From Peptoniphilus sp. ING2-D1G (GTDB lineage: Bacteria; Bacillota; Clostridia; Tissierellales; Peptoniphilaceae), in NCBI GenBank assembly GCA_000952975.1, contig LM997412.1, positions 992,001 through 1,056,000 on the forward strand: a DNA stretch of 64,000 nt, read 5' to 3'. The first letter of the stretch is position 1. Each line of letters begins with the position of its first letter. The notes under the pieces were generated by a model. The model was not told where the DNA came from and did no database searches. It was given only the letters and a program-made list of their open reading frames with translations. Position numbers and translations under genes: made by a program. Below, in pieces: positions 52,796 through 62,261 of the stretch.

Positions 52796-52825
52796 AAAAA
52801 AGGGAAGCATAGCTTCCCTAATGTC
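52796..52825 (-). terminator. Terminator between HU and rqcP
   Basis: AGGGAAGC and GCTTCCCT form an 8-bp stem around a two-base loop (52801-52818), and a seven-U tract follows on the minus strand. The tract overlaps the leader of rqcP. Confidence 0.85.
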
Positions 52826-52832
52826 AAACCAA

Positions 52833-53126
52833 TTATTTTTTCTTTTTAGCTTTGTTAACAGATTCCTTCAAAGCTTTTCCGGCTCTGAATACAGGTGCTT
52901 TAGAAGCAGGTATTTTAATAACTTCTTCAGGATTTCTGGGGTTTCTTCCTTCTCTGGCTTTTCTTTCTCTAACTTCAAATGTTCCAAACCCAACAAGTTG
53001 AACTTTTTCACCCGCCATAAGAGCTTCTCCAACTGAAGATAAAAATCCGTTAAGAGCTAACTCCGCATCTTTTTTTGTTAAATTACTTTTTTCTGCTATA
53101 CTTGCAACTAATTCTGATTTGTTCAT
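52833..53126 (-). CDS. hup: HU-family DNA-binding protein
   Basis: HU bends and compacts DNA and shapes the nucleoid. The 97-residue protein matches HU well: MNKSELVASIAEKSNLTKKD, VQLVGFGTFEVRERKAREGR (the arm base) and IKIPASKAPVFRAGKALK, ending with a lysine-rich tail. A GAGGAGGATTTT site precedes the ATG. A 218-bp gap upstream holds a TATAAT box near 53310. It lies in the mfd-to-ftsH block where Bacillus has yabN followed by yabO, an inserted gene compared with that order. Confidence 0.95.
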   Translation of the reverse strand: MNKSELVASIAEKSNLTKKDAELALNGFLSSVGEALMAGEKVQLVGFGTFEVRERKAREGRNPRNPEEVIKIPASKAPVFRAGKALKESVNKAKKKK

Positions 53127-53344
53127 AAAATCCTCCTCAAAAATTTAAAATAATAATTTTTTTGCTTCATTTTATATTTAAGTTCTGTAAGTTCACAATA
53201 GTAAAATGCCTGAATTAAAGCTGAATCAAATATAAGTTCTACGATTTTTATTCTACTTAAACTTAAATATTTTTGCATCCGCTTCCATTGATTAATGAAA
53301 CTATATAGATTATACATTATCATAAAATGAATTTCCATAGTAAA

Positions 53345-54211
53345 TTACTCAATTTGTCGGTTTTTACCTATTTTTATATAAATATATTCCAAAATCTCAT
53401 AATAGTAATAATAACCTTCGCGATTTAATTCGTACATAGTTTTCAAAAGTTCAATTGTATTTTCTGCGATATCGTCTAAAATCCTCTCATCAAATCTTAC
53501 ATCACTAAACTCCCTTGAATCTTCTAACTTTTTTATTATTTTTCCTATGGTTACGCCCTTTTCTTTTCTCGGAATAAACAAAGCGCTTTGGTGATTTATA
53601 TCATCTGTTCTATCTAATTGATAAATAGGTATTTTATGTACTCGTTCGTCTTCGTTTCCTGCATTTGTGACCAAAAAAATTTCGTAATCATCACCATAAA
53701 TTTCTCCTAAGGCAAGCTTTAAATCTACTGCAATTCTGTGATTGTAGATTTGAGTTATTATCATATTGGAATTCACATCTATATCAAAGGCGCTAAAATC
53801 ATCTCCATCCAAAAGTTTCATGTTTTTAGACGGATCAATTTTCACAGCTTTTAAAAGAGGCTCAATAAAACTCATGCCCATGACTATATTTACATCTTCT
53901 GTTTTATCAAGAAGCATCATGACTGTTTTTTCTGCTATCAAGGGATTGCCGGGTACAATGTAATTTAAATCTTCTTCTTTATTTTTCTCTATTAAAAATT
54001 CAACTATTTTTTCATACACTTCATCAAAGCTTTTTTCTCTTACATATAAATAATCGAAGCTTTCATAGGGAATATTTTCTTTTTCAAAATACTTAAGTGT
54101 TGCATGCTCCTTTGTTCTTAAATAATTTTTGTTTCCGTTTTTTATCATTTCCACTGCTCTTAATGTCATATCTTTATAATCCGTTGAACCCAGTCCTATA
54201 ATATTTATCAT
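53345..54211 (-). CDS. Tetrapyrrole-methylase-like N-domain of YabN, without MazG
   Basis: YabN normally has a SAM-dependent methylase-like domain followed by a MazG pyrophosphohydrolase. This 288-residue protein has only the first: IIGLGSTDYKDMTLRA at the N-terminus, YIVPGNPLIAEKTVMMLL, and MSFIEPLLKAVKID. The last 65 residues are helical and lack the EExxE metal motifs that MazG needs. In related genomes this gene sits between mfd and rqcP, as here, so the domain may have been lost. AAGAGGTG precedes the ATG. Function is uncertain. Confidence 0.72.
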   Translation of the reverse strand: MINIIGLGSTDYKDMTLRAVEMIKNGNKNYLRTKEHATLKYFEKENIPYESFDYLYVREKSFDEVYEKIVEFLIEKNKEEDLNYIVPGNPLIAEKTVMMLLDKTEDVNIVMGMSFIEPLLKAVKIDPSKNMKLLDGDDFSAFDIDVNSNMIITQIYNHRIAVDLKLALGEIYGDDYEIFLVTNAGNEDERVHKIPIYQLDRTDDINHQSALFIPRKEKGVTIGKIIKKLEDSREFSDVRFDERILDDIAENTIELLKTMYELNREGYYYYYEILEYIYIKIGKNRQIE

Positions 54212-54289
54212 ATTACACCTCTTGTCAATAAAATTTATTCATAGATAATAAATATTTTATCATTAAGAATTAAAAACTCAAATTTATTA

Positions 54290-54585
54290 AAAAAATCATC
54301 CCCTCTCGGAGTAGCAGGAGCCTCGTGTGGCACACAGAGCCTGTATTACAGGCACACCTTAAGAGCATAAGTTATTATGCTAATTGCAAACTTTACTTGC
54401 TGTCCTTTGAAATGAATTTAATATTTAATATGTAGGGCGATGCCTACATCGTCTCGAATTATGGTTCAACGAAATATGCCATGCGGATTAAGGCATCCCC
54501 CTACAGGAAATTGTGAAACTTAATTGGGTTTTCGCCACTAAATCTATAGGGAGAACCTCAAATTAAGCCGAGGGTGTTCTTTATA
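54290..54585. repeat. Structured intergenic element with palindromes
   Basis: The gap of 409 bp between the YabN-like and PrsA genes holds no ORF of note, but a GC-richer stretch with several inverted repeats: GTGTG-G-CACAC near 54332, GCCTG/CAGGC near 54344, GCATAA/TTATGC near 54367, and a large palindrome TGTAGGGCGATGCC (54431-54444) with GGCATCCCCCTACA (54492-54505). A stem AGAAC-CTC with GAG-GGT-GTTCT occurs near 54552-54580. It may be a dispersed repeat (MITE- or REP-like) or a noncoding RNA; I cannot tell which strand is used. Confidence 0.5.
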
Positions 54586-54616
54586 AAAAAACTGTGCTCC
54601 GGAGCACAGTTTTTTG
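54586..54616 (-). terminator. Terminator after prsA
   Basis: AAAACTGTGCTCCGGAGCACAGTTTT is a near-perfect palindrome (about 54588-54613) with A/T tracts on both sides. It lies 5 bp after the PrsA stop and can act in both directions. Confidence 0.85.
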
Positions 54617-54620
54617 TTAA

Positions 54621-55766
54621 TCATTGTTTTTCTTCTGTTTTTTCAGCGTTTTTTGCTGTCTCATTTGAATTTTCAGCTTTCGGTGTTTCTGTTTGTTTTT
54701 CTGTTGCAGGGGCTTCTTCATTTGTTCCTTCTGCGGGAGCTTCTGTTGTCTTTTCAGGAAGCACTATTTTGTATTCTGCAGGTAATTCAAACTCATCTTT
54801 AGGATCAAGATATCTCTTTATTTCTGAATCTTTTTCAAGCTTATCCAAATACTCCTGTGTTTTTTCTTGGATATAAAGAGTTTCAAGTTCATCTTTTAAA
54901 TCTGCATATGCTCTTTCGGATTTTTCTTCCAATTTTACTATATGATATCCATAATCCGTCTTGAATGGGTCTGAAATTTCTCCCGGTTTCATAACTTTAA
55001 TGGTATCTTCAAATTCTTTTACCATTGTTCCGTTTGTAAATTCTCCCAGTTCCCCGCCTTTTTCGGCAGTTCCCGGATCTATGGAATTTTCCTTTGCAAG
55101 TTCAGCAAAATCCGCTCCCTTATCAAGTTCTTTCTTCAACTTATTAGCTTCATCTACGTCTGCTACTAAAATATGAGATGCCTTTGCAGAGAAAAATCTA
55201 TCCTTGTTATCTTCATAGTATTTTTTTAAATTTTCTTCTGTCGGTTTTAATTCTTCCTTGAGTTTTTCATAATATTTGCTCATCAGATCGTTATTTGCCA
55301 GGTATTTTTCAAAAAATGCAGGAGACAGTCCATTTTTCTTAAGTTGTTCTTCGTAAGCCTCTTGTCCACCGGATTTGTTTACTACCTCTTCAAGCTGTTT
55401 GTCAATTTCCTCTTGATTTACTTTTATGTCCTTCTTCTGTGCATCTTGTTTAACAAGCTCCATTTGGATTAAGTTTTCCAATGTTTGTCTTCTAAGTTCT
55501 TCATCTATTGTCACTTTTGGATTGTCCACCGTCGATTCTTTTAACACATCTTCAGAACCGCTCATTTGTACTATATAATTTCTTTGAGCTGAATAATCCA
55601 CTATGAAGTCTTCATCTTTAATTTCAACTCCATTAACAGAGGCCACTACTCCTTCAGGTCCTTTGCCTCCACAGGCGGTAGTAATTATTAAAGCCCCTAA
55701 GCCTACCGCTAAAGTTAAGTTTTTTGCAATATTTTTAACTTTTGTATTAAAAATCTCGATATTCAA
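54621..55766 (-). CDS. prsA: PrsA/SurA-like parvulin foldase lipoprotein
   Basis: PrsA assists folding of secreted proteins outside the membrane. The 381-residue protein has a lipoprotein signal with ITTAC lipobox (Cys32), a SurA_N-like helical part, a PpiC domain (SAKASHILVADVDEANKLKK through DYGYHIVKLEEKSE) and a Thr/Glu-rich disordered tail that ends in KTEEKQ. The start is TTG 55766 with AAAGGATG upstream. It lies 53 bp after mfd, in the place of spoVT in Bacillus. In the housekeeping block it is an addition. Confidence 0.87.
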   Translation of the reverse strand: MNIEIFNTKVKNIAKNLTLAVGLGALIITTACGGKGPEGVVASVNGVEIKDEDFIVDYSAQRNYIVQMSGSEDVLKESTVDNPKVTIDEELRRQTLENLIQMELVKQDAQKKDIKVNQEEIDKQLEEVVNKSGGQEAYEEQLKKNGLSPAFFEKYLANNDLMSKYYEKLKEELKPTEENLKKYYEDNKDRFFSAKASHILVADVDEANKLKKELDKGADFAELAKENSIDPGTAEKGGELGEFTNGTMVKEFEDTIKVMKPGEISDPFKTDYGYHIVKLEEKSERAYADLKDELETLYIQEKTQEYLDKLEKDSEIKRYLDPKDEFELPAEYKIVLPEKTTEAPAEGTNEEAPATEKQTETPKAENSNETAKNAEKTEEKQ

Positions 55767-55819
55767 ATTATCATCCTTTCAAATTATTATCTGCATATTT
55801 ATACATTATACACTATTTT

Positions 55820-58800
55820 CTACAGTTCCTTGTGATTTTTTTGTGTAAGTTTTAAAATTTTTGTGACTTTATTCAAATCCTCAAAGGGATGAGTGAGTTT
55901 TGACAATTTAAAGCCCACTTCTTCTCCCACCATCACCTCTATATTCTCAAATTCCATCTGAATATTTTTAATTTCTTCAATTCCTATCATCTTATTCAGC
56001 TTTATTTCATAAATTTCTCCCTTTTGAGTTATGGAAGATATACCTGCTGTTTTTGCATTATGTCTTAATAGAGCTGTATCCATTAAATTGGAGACCTCCT
56101 TAGGTATGTCTGAAAATCTGTCTATTAACTCATCCACCAAGTCTGAATAATCATCATCAGATGTAATTGAGGCAATTTTTTTATATATTTCTATTCTCAA
56201 ATCATCATCGTCGATATACTTTGTTGGAATGTAGGCATCTATATTTAAGTCAATAGTTGCATCTGCTTGCTCATTTACTTCTTCACCCTTTAACTTTGAC
56301 AAGGCATCTTTTAAATATTTGATGTAAAGGTCATAACCAACGGAGTTTATATGACCACTTTGCCTTGAGCCCAGTATACTTCCTGAGCCTCTAATTTCCA
56401 AATCCTTAAGGGCAATTTTATATCCTGAGCCGAATTCAGTGAATTCTTTTATGGATTTAAGTCTTTTTTGTGCAATTTCTGTCAAACTTAAATTTGGTTC
56501 ATAGGTGAAATAAGCATAAGCTATTTTGTTTGACCTGCCGATTCTCCCTCTTAATTGATAAAGTTGTGAAAGCCCAAGCTTGTTAGAATCCGCAACTATC
56601 ATTGTGTTTACATTCTTCATATCAAGACCTGTTTCAATAATAGTTGAGCATAAAAGAACATCGAATTCATGGTTTATAAAGGACATCATATTATTTTCTA
56701 AAATTCTCGTCTGCATTTGTCCATGAGCTATTCCAAAGGTTGCTTCGGGAATTAGTTCTCTAAGCTCTAAAAGTTTATTCTCCATATTTGAAACTCTGTT
56801 GTATACAAAATAAACTTGACCTCCTCTTGCCATTTCTCTTAAAATTGCATCTCTTACCATAGTGTCATTGTATTCAAGCACATAAGTCTGGACAGGAAAC
56901 CTCTCTTCAGGCGGCTCTTCTATGACTGACATATCTCGTATTCCCACCATGGACATCTGAAGCGTTCTTGGAATAGGTGTTGCCGTGAGTGTCAAAGTGT
57001 CTACATTCTCTTTAATCATCTTCAGTCTTTCCTTGTCCTTGACCCCAAATCTTTGCTCTTCATCTACTATCAAAAGTCCCAAATCCTTAAATTTTATTTC
57101 CTTGGAAAGAAGCCTGTGTGTGCCTACTACTATATCCACCACTCCGCTTTTAATTCCCTTTATGTCTTCAGCCTGTTCCCTTACAGTTCTAAATCTCGAA
57201 AGCAGAGATGTCTTGACGGGAAAATCTTTAAATCTGTCAATTATTGTATCGTAATGTTGTTTGGCAAGTACAGTGGTCGGAACCAAAAAAGCCACTTGTT
57301 TCCCATCCATTATAGCCTTAAAAGCAGCTCTTAAGGCTACCTCCGTCTTTCCATAGCCAACATCTGCGCACAGAAGTCTGTCCATGGGTTTTTTAGATTC
57401 CATATCCCTTTTTATTTCTTCTGTAGACCTCAGTTGTCCTTCTGTTTCTTCAAACTCAAAGGCATCTTCAAACTCCCTCTGCCACGGCGTATCTTTTTCG
57501 AAGGCATGTCCTTCTTCTTGCATTCTCTTTGCGTAGAGTTTTATCAAATCGTCAGCCATATCTTCAACGCTTTTTTTTGCCTTCGATTTCGTCTTGTTCC
57601 ACTCAGCTGAATTTAATTTATTTATCTTGGGCTTTTTGCCCTCTTGGGAAGTATACTTATAGATTGAATCAAGATTTTCAATAGGTAGAAAAAGTTTATC
57701 TTCTCCTTTGTATTCAATTAAGACATAGTCCTTGATTATTCCTTTTACCTCAAGTCTCTTTGTGCCTACATACTTCCCTACTCCATGGGATTCATGGACT
57801 ACATAATCTCCTATTTTTAAATCTTCAAAATTTAAGGCTTTTCTTTTTTTTCTGCTTTTTTTGCTTTCTCTTGTACCTCCGTAAATTTCCCTGTAGTTTA
57901 TGATGACGAATTTTAAATCCACTATCTCAAAGCCTTCAGAAAGCCCGCCCACTGTAACTACCGTTTCTCCGCTTTTCAAAGAGTTATCAAAATCATATGA
58001 ATACTTTGAAGAAATTCCTTCTTCAATGAGATTGGCCTGCAGTTTTTTAGCTCGTTCTTCATCTCCACCCATTATAACTACCTTGTAGCCTCTGTACATA
58101 TAATTCTTTAAATCATCTATAAAGAGTTTCATTTTGCCTTTATATCTGACGGAGGCTCTGGTTTTTAAGTTTATTATTGCTTTAGGAGAAAAATCTTTAG
58201 TCGCTACGGTAAAAGAATTGAACAGGAGAAGATTTTTATACTTTAGTTTAGAAATTATCTCTTGCCTTTGATATTTGATGTTTTCGTGTTCCTTTAACGC
58301 CTCACCTTGAATTATCAGATCCGTTAAATTATCCTTGAATTCAATTTCTTTTTCAGAATAATTTTCCACGGAATCATTTGACTCTTCCAAAATTACTACT
58401 GTGTTCTTATTTAAATATTCAAGAATAGAGCTTAAGCTCTCTTGCTTCATAAAAGGAATCAACAAGTCCATGTTTTGAATGTATTTTCCAGATTTTAAAT
58501 CCTCTATATACTTGTTGAATTTTTTTTGAAGTTTTTCATCTTCAGTACTTTTGGAATTATTAAGTGCAAGCGATAATTCATCCGCAACGAAAACTCGGTC
58601 TTTATCTTCTAAAATTAAATCATTTGCGGGTATTACTTCAACTTCATTTAAATTTTCTATTGACCTTTGAGTGTTGATGTTGAAGTTTCTTATGGAATCA
58701 ATTTCCGTGTCGAAGAGTTCAATCCTAAAGGCTCCTTGAGCTGTATATACATCTAAAATATATCCTCTTATGGCAAATTGAGCGAAGCTTTCAACTTGAG

Positions 58801-59293
58801 AGGTCCTTTCATACCCCATATCTATTAATTTTTTAGATACATCTTGAAGAGAAATTTCTTCTCCCACTTTAAACTCAAGGATGTGTTTAGAAAAGATATC
58901 CCTGGAAGAAATCTTATCCCCAATTGCATTTAGCGTAGTTACTACTATATTTGAATTGTTTTTCATCACATCGTATATGGATTTGAGCCTTATCTTCATA
59001 TTGTCCAAACTCTTGAAGTATCTGTCATATAAAAGAATGTTTCTATCTGTGTACAGCGATACTTCAGATAAATTAAGACTTTTTAAATCATCATAGATTT
59101 TTCTTGCCTTTAATTCATCCTTTGCGATAATTATGACAGGCTCTTTTCCATATTTCCACAGGGAATAAACAATATGACTGATTTGTCCTTCAGCAGCACC
59201 ATATACAGCTATAGGAGTTTTCTTGTCGTCTATGTATTTAATCAATTCATTAAAGTCTTTGTAATTTTTTAAAAAATCTGTTAAAAAATTCAA
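55820..59293 (-). CDS. mfd: Transcription-repair coupling factor Mfd
   Basis: Mfd removes stalled RNA polymerase from lesions and recruits UvrA. The 1157-residue protein has the UvrB-like N-terminal domains, a CarD-like RNA polymerase interaction domain (KIGDYVVHESHGVGKYVG), a RecG-like helicase with Walker A LLCADVGYGKTEVA, the DEEQRFG box (VDEEQRFGV), and the TRCF C-terminal domain. The start at TTG 59293 follows GAGGTGATCCA. It follows pth and is followed by prsA. The length and motifs are all normal. Confidence 0.96.
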   Translation of the reverse strand: MNFLTDFLKNYKDFNELIKYIDDKKTPIAVYGAAEGQISHIVYSLWKYGKEPVIIIAKDELKARKIYDDLKSLNLSEVSLYTDRNILLYDRYFKSLDNMKIRLKSIYDVMKNNSNIVVTTLNAIGDKISSRDIFSKHILEFKVGEEISLQDVSKKLIDMGYERTSQVESFAQFAIRGYILDVYTAQGAFRIELFDTEIDSIRNFNINTQRSIENLNEVEVIPANDLILEDKDRVFVADELSLALNNSKSTEDEKLQKKFNKYIEDLKSGKYIQNMDLLIPFMKQESLSSILEYLNKNTVVILEESNDSVENYSEKEIEFKDNLTDLIIQGEALKEHENIKYQRQEIISKLKYKNLLLFNSFTVATKDFSPKAIINLKTRASVRYKGKMKLFIDDLKNYMYRGYKVVIMGGDEERAKKLQANLIEEGISSKYSYDFDNSLKSGETVVTVGGLSEGFEIVDLKFVIINYREIYGGTRESKKSRKKRKALNFEDLKIGDYVVHESHGVGKYVGTKRLEVKGIIKDYVLIEYKGEDKLFLPIENLDSIYKYTSQEGKKPKINKLNSAEWNKTKSKAKKSVEDMADDLIKLYAKRMQEEGHAFEKDTPWQREFEDAFEFEETEGQLRSTEEIKRDMESKKPMDRLLCADVGYGKTEVALRAAFKAIMDGKQVAFLVPTTVLAKQHYDTIIDRFKDFPVKTSLLSRFRTVREQAEDIKGIKSGVVDIVVGTHRLLSKEIKFKDLGLLIVDEEQRFGVKDKERLKMIKENVDTLTLTATPIPRTLQMSMVGIRDMSVIEEPPEERFPVQTYVLEYNDTMVRDAILREMARGGQVYFVYNRVSNMENKLLELRELIPEATFGIAHGQMQTRILENNMMSFINHEFDVLLCSTIIETGLDMKNVNTMIVADSNKLGLSQLYQLRGRIGRSNKIAYAYFTYEPNLSLTEIAQKRLKSIKEFTEFGSGYKIALKDLEIRGSGSILGSRQSGHINSVGYDLYIKYLKDALSKLKGEEVNEQADATIDLNIDAYIPTKYIDDDDLRIEIYKKIASITSDDDYSDLVDELIDRFSDIPKEVSNLMDTALLRHNAKTAGISSITQKGEIYEIKLNKMIGIEEIKNIQMEFENIEVMVGEEVGFKLSKLTHPFEDLNKVTKILKLTQKNHKEL

Positions 59294-59310
59294 TGGATCA
59301 CCTCATTAAT

Positions 59311-59341
59311 AAATCGGGAAAGATCCCCTTCCCGATTTATT
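59311..59341 (-). terminator. Terminator after pth
   Basis: AAATCGGGAA and TTCCCGATTT form a 10-bp stem (59312-59321 and 59328-59337) with A/T-rich flanks, right after the pth stop. Confidence 0.75.
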
Positions 59342-59903
59342 ACTTGCAGTTAAATTTATTCATTGCGGATTCAACATCTCTGTCCATTATTTCAATAGCG
59401 CATTCCGCCGCTTTATCGATAGTTTTTTCTATTTCTTTTCCCTCTGATTTGGTAAATCCGCTTAGAACAAAATTCGCGAGATCTTGTCCTTCTCTTTTCT
59501 TACCTATACCTATCTTTATTCTTGGAAAATTATCATCAACAAGCTGATAAATTATGGATTTAAGTCCGTTATGAGTCCCTGCTGAACCGTTTCTTTTTAC
59601 TTTAAGTGTCGCAAACTCTATATCTATATCATCTACTATTATTATTAAATTTGAAAGGTCTATCTTATAAAAATTAACCACATCTCTTATTGCTTCTCCG
59701 CTATTGTTCATATAGGTCTGTGGCTTTACAAGAATCACCTTTTCTCCATTGTAGTTTCCCTCTCCAATCAAAGATTTAAATTTAATTTTGTTTACTTTAA
59801 TATTTAGTTTTTCAGCTAAATTATCTATGGCCAAAAATCCCATATTATGTCTTGTGTACTTGTAATTGTCTCCGGGATTTCCAAGCCCTGCAATTATATA
59901 CAA
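59340..59903 (-). CDS. pth: Peptidyl-tRNA hydrolase
   Basis: Pth recycles tRNA from prematurely released peptidyl-tRNA. The 187-residue protein shows GLGNPGDNYKYTRHNMGF with the catalytic His (H19 in this numbering), PQTYMNNSGEA and the VDDIDIEFATLKVKRNGSAGTHNGLKS block (one aspartate is the general-base partner). The start is TTG 59903 with AAGGTGATATA before it. It begins right after prs with its ribosome site in the prs end. Confidence 0.94.
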   Translation of the reverse strand: MYIIAGLGNPGDNYKYTRHNMGFLAIDNLAEKLNIKVNKIKFKSLIGEGNYNGEKVILVKPQTYMNNSGEAIRDVVNFYKIDLSNLIIIVDDIDIEFATLKVKRNGSAGTHNGLKSIIYQLVDDNFPRIKIGIGKKREGQDLANFVLSGFTKSEGKEIEKTIDKAAECAIEIMDRDVESAMNKFNCK

Positions 59904-59912
59904 TATATCACC

Positions 59913-60866
59913 TTAATCAAACATTGCACTCACAGATGTGTTTGAATTTATTCTCTTTATAGCATCTGCAAAAAGTGGTGCAACGCTCACTATATCTATT
60001 TTATCTATTTTATTTTCATCTTTCAAATTTATGGTATCAGTTATTACAAATTTTTCAAGCTCTGAGTTTGCTATCCTTTCAATGGCAGGACCTGATAAAA
60101 CCCCGTGAGTTGCACATCCGTATACATTGTTTGCTCCTGCTTTTTTAAGGGCTACCGCCGCCTGACATACTGTACCTGCGGTGTCGATGATATCATCTAC
60201 AAGAATAGCGTCCCTGCCCTTAATATCTCCTATTATATTCATGACTTCTGAAACGTTGGGTTTAGGTCTTCTTTTTTCTATTATTGATATGGAAAGGTTT
60301 AATTCATTGGCAAATTGTCTTGCGCGTGTAACTCCTCCTAAGTCTGGAGATACTACTACGAACTTTTCAGGATCCTTTACTATGGGTTTAAAATAATTTG
60401 CAAGATATGGCACTGCTGTCAGGTGATCCACAGGTATGTTGAAATACCCTTGAATTTGACCTGCATGAAGATCCATCGCCACAACTCTTTGCGCTCCGGC
60501 TACTGTCAATAAATCTGCAACCAATTTTGATGTTATGGGTTCTCTTGCCTTTGTTTTTCTATCTTGTCTTGCATATCCATAATAAGGAATCACAACGTTT
60601 ATTCTATAAGCAGATGCTCTTTTTAGAGCGTCAAGCAGTATCAGGCATTCCATTAAATTGTTATTTACCGGGTTTGATGTGGATTGTATTACATACACAT
60701 CCTTTCCCCTTACAGTTTCAGCAATGTCTATTGCAATTTCTCCGTCTGAAAATGTTTCTACTTTGCATTTTGCTTGTTTTACCTTTAAATTCTTACATAT
60801 GCTGTCGACTAAATTATGATTGGAATTACCGGTAAAAATTTTAATTTCTGCCACACTTGAATTCAT
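59913..60866 (-). CDS. prs: Ribose-phosphate pyrophosphokinase (PRPP synthetase)
   Basis: This enzyme makes PRPP from ribose 5-phosphate and ATP for nucleotide, His and Trp synthesis. The 317-residue protein has the ATP loop ARQDRKTKAREPIT, AVDLH-type segment VAMDLHAGQIQGYFNIP, and PRPP motif AILVDDIIDTAGT. I take ATG 60866 as start because the GGGGG ribosome site is 11 bases away; the TTG at 60875 is only 2 bases from it. It lies 15 bp after glmU, as in Bacillus (gcaD-prs). Confidence 0.94.
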   Translation of the reverse strand: MNSSVAEIKIFTGNSNHNLVDSICKNLKVKQAKCKVETFSDGEIAIDIAETVRGKDVYVIQSTSNPVNNNLMECLILLDALKRASAYRINVVIPYYGYARQDRKTKAREPITSKLVADLLTVAGAQRVVAMDLHAGQIQGYFNIPVDHLTAVPYLANYFKPIVKDPEKFVVVSPDLGGVTRARQFANELNLSISIIEKRRPKPNVSEVMNIIGDIKGRDAILVDDIIDTAGTVCQAAVALKKAGANNVYGCATHGVLSGPAIERIANSELEKFVITDTINLKDENKIDKIDIVSVAPLFADAIKRINSNTSVSAMFD

Positions 60867-60881
60867 CCTAATCAAATCCCC

Positions 60882-62261
60882 CTATTTTTTCAAACCTTTT
60901 CTTTCGACCCAACCTTCAATATTTCTTTGATTAGCTCTTTCTATGGAAAGTTCTCCTTCTCCCACATTTTTTGTAATTGTAGAACCTGCTGCAATGTATC
61001 CGTAATCCTCAACTCTTACAGGTGCTACAATATTTGCATTTGACCCTATAAAAGCATGATCTCCTATTACGCTTCTGTACTTGTTTTTTCCATCATAATT
61101 TACAAATACGACACCGCATCCGATATTTACATTCTTTCCTACATCAGCATCTCCCACATAGGCGAGATGAGATGCCTTGGAGCCATCTCCAAAATTCGAA
61201 TTTTTTATTTCTACAAAGTTTCCTATCTTTGTATTTTCTCCAATATTTGAATTCGGTCTTATATGAGCATAAGGACCTAATTTTGAATTTGAACCGATCT
61301 TTGAATTTTCGATTAAACAATTATCAATGGTGACATCGTTTCCTATTTCAGAATCTACTATTCTGCTAGTCCCATATATTTTGCAGTTGTTTCCTATTTT
61401 ACTGTTCCCCTGTAATACAGCTCCGGGATATATAATGGTATCGCTTCCTATTTTTACGCCCGGCTCAATGATAACTGCATTTGCATCTATCATTGTAACT
61501 CCATCTATTAAATAATTTTCATTTATTCTCTTTTTCATTATATCAGTGCAAATTGATAGATTATCCCTTGAGTTCACACCTAAGATTTCTCTGTTGTCCT
61601 TAAGTTTAAATCCTCCGATTTTTTTATCCATTTTAAATAAAATTTCTATTGCATCTGTTACATAAAGTTCACCTTGTTTATTGTTTGAGTCTATAAATTT
61701 AAGCGAATGCTTTAGAGCCTTACCTTTGAACACGAAAATGCCGGAATTTATTTCTCGTATGAGTTTTTCCTTTTGACATGCATCTTTCTCTTCTACAATT
61801 TTATATATTCGCGCATCTTCATCTCTGACAATTCTTCCATATCCAAAAGGACAATCGAGAACTGCAGTGAGTATTGTGGCTGAATAGTCATTTTCTTCAT
61901 GAAAACTTATAAGCTCATTAAGAGTTTGTGATTTTATCAAAGGCGTATCTCCGTTTAATATCAATACCGTATCTTCATCGGAAATACCGTCTAATGTCTG
62001 CATTACCGCATAACCGGTTCCATAGGGAATACCCTCTCCTATGGGTTGTCTTATAAAAATCACTTCTTTATCTTTTAAGTGTTCTCTGATTTCTTCTTCT
62101 CCATGACCGACTACCACATTGATTTTTTCAACATTTGATTTCTTTGCACTCTCTATTACATACTCGATCATGGACATGCCTAAAATCTCATGTAAAACTT
62201 TGGGTTTTTTTGACTTCATTCTGCTGCCCTCTCCTGCAGCAAGAATTACCGAAACTCTCAT
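60882..62261 (-). CDS. glmU: Bifunctional UDP-GlcNAc pyrophosphorylase/GlcN-1-P acetyltransferase
   Basis: GlmU acetylates GlcN-1-P and then forms UDP-GlcNAc for peptidoglycan. The 459-residue protein has the N-terminal nucleotidyltransferase loop LAAGEGSRMKSKKPKVLHE and the ILNGDTPLIK metal-binding region, then a left-handed beta-helix of hexapeptide repeats from about residue 252 (INPGVKIGSDTIIYPGAVL-like repeats), with the acetyl-CoA site YVGDADVGKNVNIGCG. It heads the glmU-prs-pth-mfd run. Confidence 0.95.
   Translation of the reverse strand: MRVSVILAAGEGSRMKSKKPKVLHEILGMSMIEYVIESAKKSNVEKINVVVGHGEEEIREHLKDKEVIFIRQPIGEGIPYGTGYAVMQTLDGISDEDTVLILNGDTPLIKSQTLNELISFHEENDYSATILTAVLDCPFGYGRIVRDEDARIYKIVEEKDACQKEKLIREINSGIFVFKGKALKHSLKFIDSNNKQGELYVTDAIEILFKMDKKIGGFKLKDNREILGVNSRDNLSICTDIMKKRINENYLIDGVTMIDANAVIIEPGVKIGSDTIIYPGAVLQGNSKIGNNCKIYGTSRIVDSEIGNDVTIDNCLIENSKIGSNSKLGPYAHIRPNSNIGENTKIGNFVEIKNSNFGDGSKASHLAYVGDADVGKNVNIGCGVVFVNYDGKNKYRSVIGDHAFIGSNANIVAPVRVEDYGYIAAGSTITKNVGEGELSIERANQRNIEGWVERKGLKK

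Noticed and set aside
53123-53338. 71-codon frame upstream of the HU gene
   Set aside because: It has no ribosome site, overlaps a likely promoter (TATAAT) and HU start, and its composition (Tyr, Phe, Lys-rich, AT-driven) looks like noncoding AT-rich DNA.
54574-54876. Plus-strand frames in the prsA gene (100 and 62 codons)
   Set aside because: They are antisense shadows of the Thr/Glu-rich tail of prsA and have no ribosome site.
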